Positions 49,322 through 58,806 of a DNA stretch of 64,000 nt are shown piece by piece (the first letter of the stretch is position 1; the number at the start of each line of letters is the position of its first letter). A model generated the notes under the pieces. The model was not told the DNA's origin and ran no database searches. It worked only from the letters and a program-made list of their open reading frames with translations. The DNA is taken from NCBI RefSeq assembly GCF_000027005.1, contig NC_012964.1, positions 310,001 to 374,000 on the forward strand, given 5' to 3'. Source of the stretch: Komagataella phaffii GS115 (taxonomy: Eukaryota > Ascomycota > Pichiomycetes > Pichiales > Pichiaceae). Both the position numbers and the translations under genes were made by a program.

Positions 49322-51040
49322 TTAATGGACAAATGGTATATACGTAGCCAGATATGACTTGAATTGGTAGTAGTAAGAGAGAAGGGAATAGTAGAACGGA
49401 GTTTGCTTATCAAAATACCCAAAAGACAGGCGGTTGACCAAACTTGGTTGAGTATCGAATGGAGTTCCCTTCAGCACCCTCTCAGACACGGACCTAGCCT
49501 GATTGATCAAATCTGTGTGAGAAAGGCCGGTGGTGTCGATTCCGTAGGATTTCAAGTATTTTTTCAAGTCCTTCTCAGACCAGGAATTGTAGTAGTTGTA
49601 GAACGATTCGTACCAATCATTAGCACCAGTTTTAAGAGATTGGAAAGCCTGTTTCAGATCATCAGTTTTTTCAGATGCGGTGTTCTTGATGTTCTCTTGC
49701 TGCTTGGAAGCAGTCTTGGCTGCGTCTCCATACCATTCAATGGCCTTTTTGATAAGATCATCTCTCTTCTTGACACCTTTGTCAATTGGGACGTTGTTCT
49801 GCTTCAGCCAGTTCTCAACTTGGGCAGTGCTCCAGCCTTCAAAAATCCAATCAGGGATTGAATCTTTGACTCCCTTTTGCCACGAAATTGGGGGAGTGGA
49901 TCTGTTCTTCTCTACCAGCTTAACCAAATGTGACTTTGTGGCAAATAATGGAATACGAATTCCACGAGATTTTAGGTAAGAAGTGAGACGGGAGCGTGAC
50001 CACTTAGAGACATCAATTAAGAAAGTATCATTGATGAACTCTCCAGCCTCTTGGCTCTTCTTGCCAGCAGTCTTTTTGGCTTTCTCAAGTTGCTCAGTGG
50101 ATTTCGACAAGTACGGAGAAACAACTTTGTTCACACTGCTCAACCAGCTCTCAACATCATCTTTCAGAAGAGCTTTGTTCTCAGACACTTTCTTAGATAG
50201 GTAGTCTTTGTTGTGATAGTACTGCTCATCGACTTTGATCTTGTGGATCTTTAACCAGTCCAACAATTGTGACTCCGACCAGCTGTTGATGGTGTCGTCT
50301 TTGAATTGAGAAACGTCTTCAAGATCCAGGTCAAGGTCTTCAATCAACGAGTCACGGAGATCCCGGTAGTAGGAAGAAACGGAGTAAATATGATCTCTGA
50401 CCTTCTTCAAGAGAGCATTTCTGTTCTTGTTCAATCTCTTTGCTTCTTGCTGACCAATAACCTCATTGTCAAGTAGCCATTCAACGAGATCGTCGTTAGA
50501 CCATTTGTTGTACAACCAGGCGCCTGGATACTTGCCAGAAGCTTTAGACTTTTTGCTGATCTTGCCATAATTCTTCTTTGCAGCATCAATCAAAGAAGAA
50601 CGGCTTTGATATGGTTGAACCTTGATGCCTGCGTCTTTCAAAAGGTTGTTCAATTGACTGCTTGACCAAGTTTCAAAGATCCAATCAGACACGTTTTCAG
50701 TCTTGCCACTGTCATTATTGAATGGGGATTCAAGGTAAGACTTTGGAGCCGAAAACAACGATTTGAAAGAATCCCAGTAAGAATTGGTTTGCTTCTTTGT
50801 CTTTACAAGGTTCTCTATAGCAATGGATCGCAAAAATTCCACGTCTTTAGATCGTTTCTCGTCAATTGAGGCCTTAGAGTCTTTGAGATATTCTTTGAGG
50901 TCATTAATATCCCATTCAGAGACCACATGGGCGTACTGTTCAACCAGAGATGGAGTGTTATCAGAGGCGGAATTGCTCAGGATTGATTGCCTGGCAAGCG
51001 AAGTGGTAATAAAGAAGAGAATCCAGTGAAAAATTCTCAT
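49322..51040 (-). CDS. MSC1: MSC1-like secretory-pathway/nuclear-envelope protein with Ish1 repeats
   Basis: This encodes 572 residues. A signal peptide (MRIFHWILFFITTSLA) is followed by seven Ish1/SAP-like repeats, each with a W-S-xx-L-xx-W/Y-L-K core: SEWDINDLKEYLKD, ETWSSSQLNNLLKD, NKWSNDDLVEWLLD, NSWSESQLLDWLKI, SKWSRSRLTSYLKS, EGWSTAQVENWLKQ and NSWSEKDLKKYLKS. This is the architecture of S. cerevisiae Msc1 and fission yeast Ish1/Bis1. Msc1 affects meiotic sister-chromatid recombination, but its molecular role is unclear. It is divergent from RSC9, as are YML128C and YML127W in S. cerevisiae. Confidence 0.9.
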   Translation of the reverse strand: MRIFHWILFFITTSLARQSILSNSASDNTPSLVEQYAHVVSEWDINDLKEYLKDSKASIDEKRSKDVEFLRSIAIENLVKTKKQTNSYWDSFKSLFSAPKSYLESPFNNDSGKTENVSDWIFETWSSSQLNNLLKDAGIKVQPYQSRSSLIDAAKKNYGKISKKSKASGKYPGAWLYNKWSNDDLVEWLLDNEVIGQQEAKRLNKNRNALLKKVRDHIYSVSSYYRDLRDSLIEDLDLDLEDVSQFKDDTINSWSESQLLDWLKIHKIKVDEQYYHNKDYLSKKVSENKALLKDDVESWLSSVNKVVSPYLSKSTEQLEKAKKTAGKKSQEAGEFINDTFLIDVSKWSRSRLTSYLKSRGIRIPLFATKSHLVKLVEKNRSTPPISWQKGVKDSIPDWIFEGWSTAQVENWLKQNNVPIDKGVKKRDDLIKKAIEWYGDAAKTASKQQENIKNTASEKTDDLKQAFQSLKTGANDWYESFYNYYNSWSEKDLKKYLKSYGIDTTGLSHTDLINQARSVSERVLKGTPFDTQPSLVNRLSFGYFDKQTPFYYSLLSYYYQFKSYLATYIPFVH

Positions 51041-51643
51041 GTTCTCTTTAGTAACTGATTAACAAGAAGTGACAGCGCAGATACCCTTACTGCCTTTAAA
51101 TACAGTAATTGATGGGCCCCAACAGCAATGTTAGTAGAGCAATCATGAAGTTGCACGTGAGTTCCTAAGAGATGGTGCATAATATTGAGAAGTTTTTCCT
51201 AAGCTTGCTTTTAGGTTCCTGAGGCTGCAGATATGACAATAAACTTTCAAACCTAGCTTGATGAGCTGGGCGGTGATGAGCAACGTCTGATTTGGAGAGC
51301 AGATGGAACATCTTCCCCAAGACGTGAGGTTAGAGATTCTTAGTGGTCTATCACGTGAGAAGATAGGTAGATCGTTGATTTGAGATTGTGTGATCATTAA
51401 ATAGGCGGTTTGATGTAGACCCACTTCGCTTAGTATCCCCTGTAGACCAATAATGCACCCATCTTCATTTCTCTAACCTTGACAATAACTTCCGAAGGAG
51501 TTTGTCATTCCCTCCACACTTTCTCCTTCCTCTCAACTCTAGTTTCACCTTACATAATCCCAAATATCTGTGGAACGCGAAATTCTTCTCAGGCCAACCT
51601 TTAACGCTTACTTGAACTTGTTTTCGTTCAGGTTGATCACAAC
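51041..51643. other. Divergent intergenic region MSC1-RSC9
   Basis: This 603-bp region holds both promoters and, on the minus strand, a possible small cysteine-rich gene described separately. Otherwise nothing specific stands out. Confidence 0.5.
51143..51397 (-). CDS. Candidate small zinc-ribbon protein (unconfirmed)
   Basis: An ATG-started frame of 84 residues carries two CxxC pairs: Cys-Ser-Ile-Cys and, about 19 residues later, Cys-His-Ile-Cys (segment LKVYCHICSLRN). Two CxxC pairs at this spacing suggest a zinc ribbon. Codon choice in this part (TTG, AGA, AAG) looks ordinary for the neighbours. I recognise no family, and the frame lies within the MSC1-RSC9 promoter region, so it may be accidental. 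Confidence 0.3.
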   Translation of the reverse strand: MITQSQINDLPIFSRDRPLRISNLTSWGRCSICSPNQTLLITAQLIKLGLKVYCHICSLRNLKASLGKTSQYYAPSLRNSRATS

Positions 51644-53335
51644 ATGAGTTATCTAAGTAAGTCGCCCCGGCCAGAATCCGCTCTTTCACGAAAGAACCCT
51701 ACTAACATCATAGGCTCTTCAGTTCCAGAGCCTTCCATCATACCTAAACCGATCGATATTCCGACGTTGGATGAACAAGATCAAGAGTACTTGAAAAATA
51801 ATAACTACCTGAAGAATGAATCAAGTTTCAAATATACAGGGCTTCCCGGTTTGAATAATCCCGGTCCCAACCTCCAATATAGACTGAAAATGGCCTTCAA
51901 GAGTGGCTTGAGCGAAGAAGTTGACTGGGCCGTCGATACCTGTTTACAAGCTAGTGTTCAGCAGCCTGGCCTCTTGAATTTGAGGGCTAATCCTTGGTTG
52001 ATAGATGAGCTCGCAGCAAACCTCAGTTGCTCCATCTTTGATCCTTCAGAAACTGTTAATCATAATATTGAACGAACCTTGAACGTTGTGGTTGTACTGC
52101 GAAATATATCTCAGGATACAGATAACTCGTCAGTCGTCGCATTGAACCCTAGGGTTAAGGAGATATTACTTCTAATCCTTGACAATAAAATTCATTTACA
52201 GGTCAGTATGCTGGATGACCTATTTGAAGCCTCAAAAGAATTGTTGAGGTATTCGGTGGATCTCATCGAGACGATTAGTTCCTATATTTCACCTGCTCCG
52301 AAGGATGATCCGATGTTCCTTTCTTTGATATCAATCCTACTAAAATCAACTGACAGATCATTGGTGATAACAACGTTGAGATCACTATCCAGACTGATGG
52401 TAAGATCTAATCTAACCAAGCCTTTCGGTGCTGACGATATAACTGATGAAGTATTAGACAACGTCAGTTCTTATCTAATGCTTACTTCCACGACAGCCGT
52501 GAGAGACTCTTTCAACGATGATCTGATACTCGCAAGTGTTGATTTCTTATATCAATATTGTCTACCAGGTGGCATTAGAGTTTTGAACTTGCTGAAAAAC
52601 GAAAAACGTGCATTGTTGATTAAGAGTATTTTACCAAGGTTGCTTACATATGGATTAAACTTCCAAACTGAATTCACCAATGAGTTGCCTATGTTAAAAC
52701 TGAATAAAAGAGTCCGGCCTCCAGCTCCTGCTCACCCGCCACAGCTGACTGCTGATCTGTACAGTGCTATAGACCAGTTGGGCGAACCAGCAAGAGCAAC
52801 TGTATGGATGAGATGTTGTTACTACGCTGTAGAAGATGGTGAAGTCACCCAAATATCATTATGGCGCTCGTATGAGAAACAATTTGGCGACAGTTCAAGC
52901 AAGCGACTCTTACCAGCGGTGGATTTCATCAAGAATGTCTCCAACGCTTTTCCTAGCAGTTCCGCCGTAGTCATCAAGTTAGATAATGATCAAAGAAAAT
53001 TCATCATAAAGGGAATCAAACCCAGAGAATACCCTGTCAGGGTGAGAGTGGGGGAGATGGAAGCTTTAAGACAACCCTTACCTAGAGAAAGTGATAAACT
53101 AGCGAAAGATAACATTGAAGCATCACAAGAGTCCATTACTTTATTCAATTACTCCTCCAATGTCAGCATTTCGTTGACTGAAATTAATACATCTGCTGCT
53201 CTTCTTCTCAACTGTTTAACGGAGAGCGAAACCGGAGGGAAACTTTTGGAAGGATCCAAAGAATTGCTTTTAGAAAAAGTCCTACAAGTCCCTTCCTTAT
53301 TAGAGCACATTCAACCTAGCCTTATGAGTTTATAA
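51644..53335 (+). CDS. RSC9: RSC9, subunit of the RSC chromatin remodeller
   Basis: This encodes 563 residues, close to S. cerevisiae Rsc9 (581). The family relates to ARID2 (BAF200) without needing the ARID domain. Visible features are an ordered N-terminal stretch KYTGLPGLNNPGPNLQYRL, a helical repeat body (about 80-340), and a domain resembling the RFX-like winged helix near 390-440 (LGEPARATVWMRCCY, ISLWRSYEKQF and LLPAVDFIKNVSNAFP). Rsc9 binds chromatin and helps stress and TOR-regulated transcription. The divergent neighbour MSC1 repeats the S. cerevisiae order. Confidence 0.87.
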   Translation: MSYLSKSPRPESALSRKNPTNIIGSSVPEPSIIPKPIDIPTLDEQDQEYLKNNNYLKNESSFKYTGLPGLNNPGPNLQYRLKMAFKSGLSEEVDWAVDTCLQASVQQPGLLNLRANPWLIDELAANLSCSIFDPSETVNHNIERTLNVVVVLRNISQDTDNSSVVALNPRVKEILLLILDNKIHLQVSMLDDLFEASKELLRYSVDLIETISSYISPAPKDDPMFLSLISILLKSTDRSLVITTLRSLSRLMVRSNLTKPFGADDITDEVLDNVSSYLMLTSTTAVRDSFNDDLILASVDFLYQYCLPGGIRVLNLLKNEKRALLIKSILPRLLTYGLNFQTEFTNELPMLKLNKRVRPPAPAHPPQLTADLYSAIDQLGEPARATVWMRCCYYAVEDGEVTQISLWRSYEKQFGDSSSKRLLPAVDFIKNVSNAFPSSSAVVIKLDNDQRKFIIKGIKPREYPVRVRVGEMEALRQPLPRESDKLAKDNIEASQESITLFNYSSNVSISLTEINTSAALLLNCLTESETGGKLLEGSKELLLEKVLQVPSLLEHIQPSLMSL

Positions 53336-53388
53336 GGATGTGTACTAGCTTTTATTTTGTGTATTTTTAACCAAATCCTATCCATTAT

Positions 53389-53894
53389 TCATGCTTGCGT
53401 GGTCTGCTGTCTGCTCTTCTCCTCCTGCTGAATTTTCTGCTTCAGAACGTTATCCACACTTTTCATGATGTTGATCTTTTCCTGGATCATTTGGGTTAGC
53501 TGTTCACTATCTTGGTTCAATTTATCGATTCTGAGCTTGTAGAATTCTTTGGCGTCTTCCACGTTCTTCTCGACATAGTAACCAGTTCCAACATCCACAA
53601 GAAACTTGTCATTATCAACAATTTTCCCAGGAACATACAAGGATGAAGTCAGAGGAGTCAATATGTCATTTTCTGGGCTCTTTGACACCCTGTCGATATT
53701 GGCAATGCATTCGTTGAATTTCGCTTTTGCAGTGTTGAGGGCCTGAATAGACGATTGGAGATGTTGAACTTCCTGCTGAATCTGTCTTTTAAACTCAAAA
53801 ATTTGCTGCGGTGGCAATGTGGTCAAGTCGACTAAATTGTTAGTATATTTTCAGGGTACAACGCAATTGTGAACTAACCTTTCTGTTGTGACAT
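53389..53894 (-). CDS. GIM5: GIM5, prefoldin subunit 5, one intron
   Basis: Prefoldin delivers unfolded actin and tubulin to the TRiC/CCT chaperonin. Exon 1 is 53879-53894 (MSQQK plus one base), the intron is 53832-53878 (GTTAGT donor, TACTAAC branch, TTTAG acceptor, 47 nt) and exon 2 is 53389-53831, giving 152 residues. The splice yields MSQQKVDLTTLPPQQ, where the LPPQQ start of helix 1 is typical of alpha-class prefoldins. The middle carries SSLYVPGKI and VDVGTGYYVEK, the beta-hairpin region, flanked by long coiled coils. S. cerevisiae GIM5 also has an intron. It is divergent from RAD10 with 96 bp between starts; YML094W and YML095C are neighbours in S. cerevisiae. Confidence 0.95.
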
Positions 53895-53990
53895 TGTTTG
53901 GTGAAGTGGATAAAAAGTTGACAATGAATTTCGATTATGTAAGTATAGTGGAGCAGAAAGTGAGAATCCAACTATTTAGTCTTTTCTACT

Positions 53991-54965
53991 ATGAGTGGTG
54001 CTGATGATGGGAAAGATAAAACGGATACAACATCGTTTGAGGCTATTCTTGCCGGGGTTAAACGTTTAAGAGAACAAGATCAAAATAAAGATGCAAAGCA
54101 AGGCTCCGAAAAACTCAAAATTCCGTTGAAACGGTTGCCTAAAAGATCCCTTCCTACCCCCAAATCCGACCAAATCCAGAATGTTAAAACTACAGAAGAT
54201 GCTGCTCCCGTATCGTCTGCTCCCGTAACATCTACTACTACAAGCAAAGTCATTCGCATGGATAATACCCCTTCAAATTTAGCTATAAGACATCAAAAGA
54301 AAACAGGAAAGACAACCTTTAACAGCATTCAAGTCAACAAGTCGCAAACCGGTAACCCATTGCTGAAACATTTGAAGACAGTTTCTTGGGAATTCAGCAG
54401 CAACATCAAGCAGGTAGACTATCTAGTAAATTCCCAGACATTTGTTTTATTTCTGTCTTTGAAATACCATAAGTTACATCCCGAGTATATCATGAATAAG
54501 ATCAAGTCGATGAATGGAAACGATACCTCTTTTACCAACAACAATTTGAAACTGTTGCTGGTGGTCGTCGATATCGACTCTCATGAGGATATTTTGAGAG
54601 AATTAACCAAAACTTGCGTCAATAACGATCTTAGTTTGGTACTGTCCTGGTCCTTTGAAGAAGCTGCAAATTATATTGTCTACCTGAAACAATACGAATT
54701 GAGTGACCTATCAGAGTCAACTTTGATTAATAACAGCAAGCAAGACTCTTCGAGTTACAACAGTCTTGTCAAATCCGTTACCTCTATAAGAAATATCACT
54801 AAAACAGATGCGGTAAACTTGATATCTGAGTTTGGAAGTTTGCGAGAATTGGTAAATGCTAATCCGGAGTCAATGTCTGCGGTTCAAGGAATGGGTGATA
54901 TTAAGGTGAATAGATGGGCCAGTGTTGTTGAAGACCAGTTCGTGTTAAACAAAGAGTATACTTGA
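53991..54965 (+). CDS. RAD10: RAD10, ERCC1-type subunit of the Rad1-Rad10 endonuclease
   Basis: Rad10 pairs with Rad1 (XPF) to cut DNA 5' of lesions in nucleotide excision repair and in single-strand annealing. The 324 residues have a polar, disordered first third. The central domain starts at NPLLKHLKTVSWEF and continues with YLVNSQTFVLFLSLKYHKLHPEYI (in pieces), lacking the nuclease motif, as in ERCC1. The C-terminal tandem helix-hairpin-helix ends with LISEFGSLRELVNA and AVQGMGDIKVNRW. The stop is 3 bp from the convergent end of the next gene. Confidence 0.95.
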   Translation: MSGADDGKDKTDTTSFEAILAGVKRLREQDQNKDAKQGSEKLKIPLKRLPKRSLPTPKSDQIQNVKTTEDAAPVSSAPVTSTTTSKVIRMDNTPSNLAIRHQKKTGKTTFNSIQVNKSQTGNPLLKHLKTVSWEFSSNIKQVDYLVNSQTFVLFLSLKYHKLHPEYIMNKIKSMNGNDTSFTNNNLKLLLVVVDIDSHEDILRELTKTCVNNDLSLVLSWSFEEAANYIVYLKQYELSDLSESTLINNSKQDSSSYNSLVKSVTSIRNITKTDAVNLISEFGSLRELVNANPESMSAVQGMGDIKVNRWASVVEDQFVLNKEYT

Positions 54966-54968
54966 ACG

Positions 54969-56323
54969 TCATATTTCAAAAAATGAATTCAAAGAAGTTA
55001 TTTTCACTTTCCGTTTGGGCACCACCGATAGTTTATTTTCCTTTGTGACTTTGATGACCTTGTTGGGTTGAGGTGGTACCCTTTGCGAGAGTAGATATGA
55101 GTATACTGGATTGTTGCCCAGTTTTCTTTGCAGATTATGAAGCCAAGCACTTGTTAGCTGAGTGTTGATTTTGTCAATATCCGAATAAGGGGATATTTTG
55201 TCTTCAACAATTCTATAATCCTCCACAATTGTGCTTTTCATTCGAGTCAGGTAAAAATTTAACGTTTTTTGTGCGGTATAATACAAAAGGTTAACGTGGT
55301 ACCATTTATCCAAGGAGCATAAGGATAACAGTGCAGTATTTTGATAAGAGCTGTTCCATTCGTTGAGCGACTCTTTAAGATCAATTTGTATATGCGATTC
55401 AAGGTAAAAAATATCTCCTCTGGTCAAATTTAGCAATTTCATAAATCCAGATTTTGTTATTGGACAATCATTCAAGACTAGGCAATTCAAATGTGGTAAC
55501 TTTCCGACATTGATTGCGATGCACCAAGAGTTAATAACGCTATCGTCGACATTTCGGCAACCCGAAACGTCCAAATGTGTGATGCTAGTTAGATTCGACA
55601 ACAAAATCAATGACTCTCTACTCAATTGTGATCTTACTTTGATACTAACTAGACCGCCATAAGAAAAAGATTGATGAACATTTATGAAGGATGCCAAGTG
55701 AAAATTACCACATATTGTTTCGATTCTATGCTTTGGACTTGCGCCAATGAGTAAATGACGATGCAAAACCACATCCCTTTCTTGATTGACCAACCGACGG
55801 TATTGATGCTGGAAGTCTATTGATAGTTTTGTATGGCATGGAAAATCTGTGCACTGAGAGAATTGGGTAGCAAATAGCTTGAACAGGTAGGGCGAATCCA
55901 TATTATTGTACAGAATGATCTCCCAAATCTGTTTCCAAAGGTTATTCCAACACTCTTTATCAATATGGGCTAATCTCAACGATTCACAATTCCTTGCAAT
56001 TTCCATAGAACATAATAACCGCAAGGATTTTGTTCCGATTTTTGGTGCCATTGAGTCAGACAACTCCACCTCATGAACATAGTAAGGTCTGACATGCTGG
56101 AAGTTGTAGACTCCTCCATGGACCGTAGAATCTTTAATTGATAGATCGTTATAACCTATCGTTTTTGAAGTCAAAGCTTCGAACTTGGGGATCCTCTTTT
56201 GGAGGCTCTTTACTTTTTTTTCCTTCTAAAACCCTTTTTCAAGCGCCTGTTGGACTTCTCCTTCTTGGTGTACTTTCCACTCAAGTAACTACTGAATTTC
56301 TCAAAGTCAAATCCATTATTCAT
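54969..56323 (-). CDS. Uncharacterised leucine-rich-repeat-like protein (apparent frameshift near the N-terminus)
   Basis: The main frame (56174-54969) has no ATG at its start. An ATG at 56323 opens a basic 37-residue peptide (MNNGFDFEKFSSYLSGKY, then RRLKKGFRRKKK) that stops just after a plus-strand run of eight T (56214-56221). One more base in that run would join both parts into about 451 residues, continuing KSLQKRIPKFEAL. I therefore treat it as one gene. The body has LRR-like segments: NLTSITHLDVSGCRNVDDSVI and LPHLNCLVLNDCPITKSGF (in pieces). The basic N-terminus could be a nuclear or nucleolar signal. I do not recognise the family. An F-box/LRR-type protein is possible, but I see no F-box. 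Confidence 0.7.
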
Positions 56324-56516
56324 CCCTCTTACTAGCGCATACAAGACGCGTCAGTTAAAAAGATAAGAGATTTTCCGCGAGGGAGGGGGTGTTTTTTTCT
56401 CCGGTTCCACTCCGCCTATAGTTCCCTCCCGTGTTATTATCACTGCCTTCGCGGGAAAGGGCGGTTGAAAAAAATCCTCCAAACTAGGAGAACAAAAACA
56501 TATACCCCATCCAACC

Positions 56517-58091
56517 ATGAGCTTTGTGCCCCAAGAACTGGCTGGGTTTGCAGTACCTAAGGTTGTGCATACCACCTGGGCCAAGACATTTGTATGCCAT
56601 CCAGAGTTATATTTTCAGCCATCCACACTCGAGGAAATTCAGCTGCTAGTGAAAAGTGCTCTCAAACACCAAAAAACTATTATGACTGTTGGATCTGGCC
56701 ATTCTCCCTCTGATATGACAATGTCCGACGAATGGCTGCTCAATTTGGACAAGTATTCAAGTATTCTGAAGGTAGACGAACATGATATGTATACCGATGT
56801 CACAGTGGAGGCGGGTATTAGAGTTTATCAGCTGAACGAACTTTTGGCTAAGAAGGGACTGGCTATCCAAAACTTGGGTTCAATTTCGGAACAATCAATG
56901 GGTGGTATCATTTCAACTGGAACCCATGGTGCCTCTCCCTTGCATGGTTTGGTTTCTCAGCAGCTCGTAGATATCACTCTGGTAAACGGCTTGGGAGAGG
57001 TTGTTAAATGTTCTCCGACGGATAAGCCAGAGCTATTCAGAGCTGCCATGCTGTCTCTGGGAAAAATCGGTATTATTGCTCAATTGACCATTAGAACTGT
57101 TCCTCGATACGCTATCAAATCGTACCAGGAGGTAATCTCGTTTAAAACCCTACTCGATATCTGGGAGACTGTCTGGACGAGTGATGAGTTTGTTCGTGTA
57201 TGGTGGTTCCCATATTCCAAGAGATGTGTTTTGTGGAGAGCTTCTAAATCCGTGGAGGAGTACAAAAACCCCAGAAGCAGCTGGTATGGTACTAAATGGG
57301 GAAGATTGACCTATGAGTTTTTGCTCTGGGTATGTGTGCATGTTTACCCCAAGTTGACCCCTATAGTTGAGAGGTTTATATTCAGCAAACAATACGGAAA
57401 TAAGGAAACCCTGGGACATGGAACAACGGCTGTTCAAGAGTCCGTTGAGGGTCTGAACATGGACTGCCTGTTCTCGCAATATGTCAACGAATGGGCTGCT
57501 CCTTTGAACAACGGACCGGAAATCCTGAGAAGCTTGGAACGTTCCATAGATACAGCTGCCCATAATGGAGACTTTTTCGTTCATGCTCCAATCGAAGTTC
57601 GTTGCAGTAACACCACATACAACAATGAAGTCGGGGAACCAGACGTTTCCCACAGACACATTGATACAAAAGGGCCAGTCATCGGTAACAATCTCCGCCC
57701 ATACTTAGACACGACACCTGAACTTTCTTGGGTACCCAAGGACAAAATTACAAACTCACAATTAACTCTGTACATCAATGCAACCATGTACAGACCTTTC
57801 AGGACCAGTGTTCCGATCGGAAAATGGTACAGGATCTTTGAATCTAGCTTGGAAGCAGCTGGAGGCAAGCCCCATTGGGCTAAAAACTTCATCGGTTCTG
57901 AAGAATGGGCCGGTGGAGAATTGAAATCTGATGGATATAAAGACGGGGAAATGAAGGGATTTGCTGTCAAGATGCGTGATTGGTATGGAGATGACTTGGT
58001 GAAATTCAACCAAGTTAGGAGGGAGCAAGATCCTAACGGCGTGTTCTGCTCAGGGAGATCATGGGCCGTGCGTAATGGGATTATTATTTAG
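56517..58091 (+). CDS. ALO1: ALO1, D-arabinono-1,4-lactone oxidase
   Basis: Alo1 carries out the last step of D-erythroascorbate synthesis at the mitochondrial outer membrane, using covalently bound FAD. The 524 residues match yeast Alo1 (526). The FAD-binding segment TVGSGHSPSDM provides His62, the residue that bonds FAD in this family. SISEQSMGGIISTGTHGAS forms the FAD pyrophosphate loop. The C-terminal ALO domain ends in NQVRREQDPNGVFCSGRSW (in pieces), where the HWAKN segment is also conserved. A hydrophobic stretch near 260-275 (LTYEFLLWVCVHVYP) fits membrane attachment. Confidence 0.96.
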   Translation: MSFVPQELAGFAVPKVVHTTWAKTFVCHPELYFQPSTLEEIQLLVKSALKHQKTIMTVGSGHSPSDMTMSDEWLLNLDKYSSILKVDEHDMYTDVTVEAGIRVYQLNELLAKKGLAIQNLGSISEQSMGGIISTGTHGASPLHGLVSQQLVDITLVNGLGEVVKCSPTDKPELFRAAMLSLGKIGIIAQLTIRTVPRYAIKSYQEVISFKTLLDIWETVWTSDEFVRVWWFPYSKRCVLWRASKSVEEYKNPRSSWYGTKWGRLTYEFLLWVCVHVYPKLTPIVERFIFSKQYGNKETLGHGTTAVQESVEGLNMDCLFSQYVNEWAAPLNNGPEILRSLERSIDTAAHNGDFFVHAPIEVRCSNTTYNNEVGEPDVSHRHIDTKGPVIGNNLRPYLDTTPELSWVPKDKITNSQLTLYINATMYRPFRTSVPIGKWYRIFESSLEAAGGKPHWAKNFIGSEEWAGGELKSDGYKDGEMKGFAVKMRDWYGDDLVKFNQVRREQDPNGVFCSGRSWAVRNGIII

Positions 58092-58282
58092 TGTACTGTA
58101 GGATAGAAATATTAGAGATGGAGCCGATTTGTAGGAAGGCCTTTGGGAAACGTTTGAAAGCGTGCGTATTCTAGATGTCAGGTATTTAGCATTCTGGTTC
58201 ATCTTCCTGGATCATTTGGATTTCCTTCATCGTGCTCCATAATTACCCCAGAAATCAGGCAAATCAGAGGGGTAGAGGGGTA

Positions 58283-58307
58283 GCTCAATCGAGTGATTCG
58301 ATTGAGC
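58283..58307. repeat. Inverted repeat, 10-bp arms
   Basis: GCTCAATCGA and its exact complement TCGATTGAGC are separated by 5 bp (GTGAT). It lies about 190 bp after the ALO1 stop. No T-tract follows that would mark it as a terminator. It could be a regulator-binding palindrome or an RNA hairpin. Confidence 0.75.
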
Positions 58308-58495
58308 CTTCGATCAATCCAGACAGAAAACAGATGCCGGAGTGAAAGACCCAATCAGTGTTCATTGGCAACCATCTGTAAACCATTGTGAGAGCTGGAA
58401 TAAAGATAATCCATGGAGAAGTTCCGTCTAGTTGCAATTGAGCGGTCAGTTGAAGAGGTCAGACCAATTTAAGTTTAAGTCAGACAACCAATTAT

Positions 58496-58520
58496 GGGGT
58501 ATGGGGTATGGGTATTGGGG
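58496..58520 (+). other. G-quadruplex motif
   Basis: Four G runs (4, 4, 3 and 4 bases) are separated by loops TAT, TAT and TATT, satisfying the G3+N1-7 pattern on the plus strand. It lies 287 bp before the Jlp1-like ATG. Confidence 0.8.
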
Positions 58521-58741
58521 TAACCCAGAGTGCACTAGAGCGTATCATCGAACCACTAGTTTACTAATGCTCCACCACCACAATCGGACTTTGGTAAGAT
58601 TCATCTCCAGGAACAATTTATCCTCTCAGCAGAGAGTATTATCTAATCGATGCCACAGTCCACCTCTCATCTCGCAATCCGTTGACTTTTTTTGATAACG
58701 TTCGCTCTCACCACATAATCACGCATACTGATCTCCTGTAG

Positions 58742-58750
58742 TATAAATAG
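58742..58750 (+). promoter_or_regulatory. TATA box of the Jlp1-like gene
   Basis: TATAAATAG lies 57 nt before the first codon of the dioxygenase gene; a consensus TATA suggests inducible expression. Confidence 0.55.
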
Positions 58751-58806
58751 CAGGGATTACTCAGCTAAATGAACCAGAATACAATTCAACTCAACTTCAA
58801 ACAATC

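Larger units (their letters stand above)
58092..58806. other. Intergenic region between ALO1 and the Jlp1-like gene
   Basis: This 715-bp region contains a perfect 10-bp-arm inverted repeat (58283-58307), a G-quadruplex motif (58496-58520) and a TATA box (58742-58750). No tRNA or coding frame is supportable. A forward frame at 58432-58695 includes the G-rich motif and looks accidental. Confidence 0.6.

Noticed and set aside
51650..51665. GTAAGT within the fifth to sixth codons of RSC9 as a splice donor
   Set aside because: The frame reads straight through, and I see no need for splicing to recover family sequence.
58261..58330. tRNA gene suggested by a stem and a TTCGATCAAT word
   Set aside because: No acceptor, D-arm or anticodon arm can be drawn around the hairpin, and the B-box spacing is wrong.
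58432..58695. Forward 87-codon frame between ALO1 and the Jlp1-like gene
   Set aside because: It runs through the G-quadruplex repeat and ends in a low-complexity tract; no protein features.
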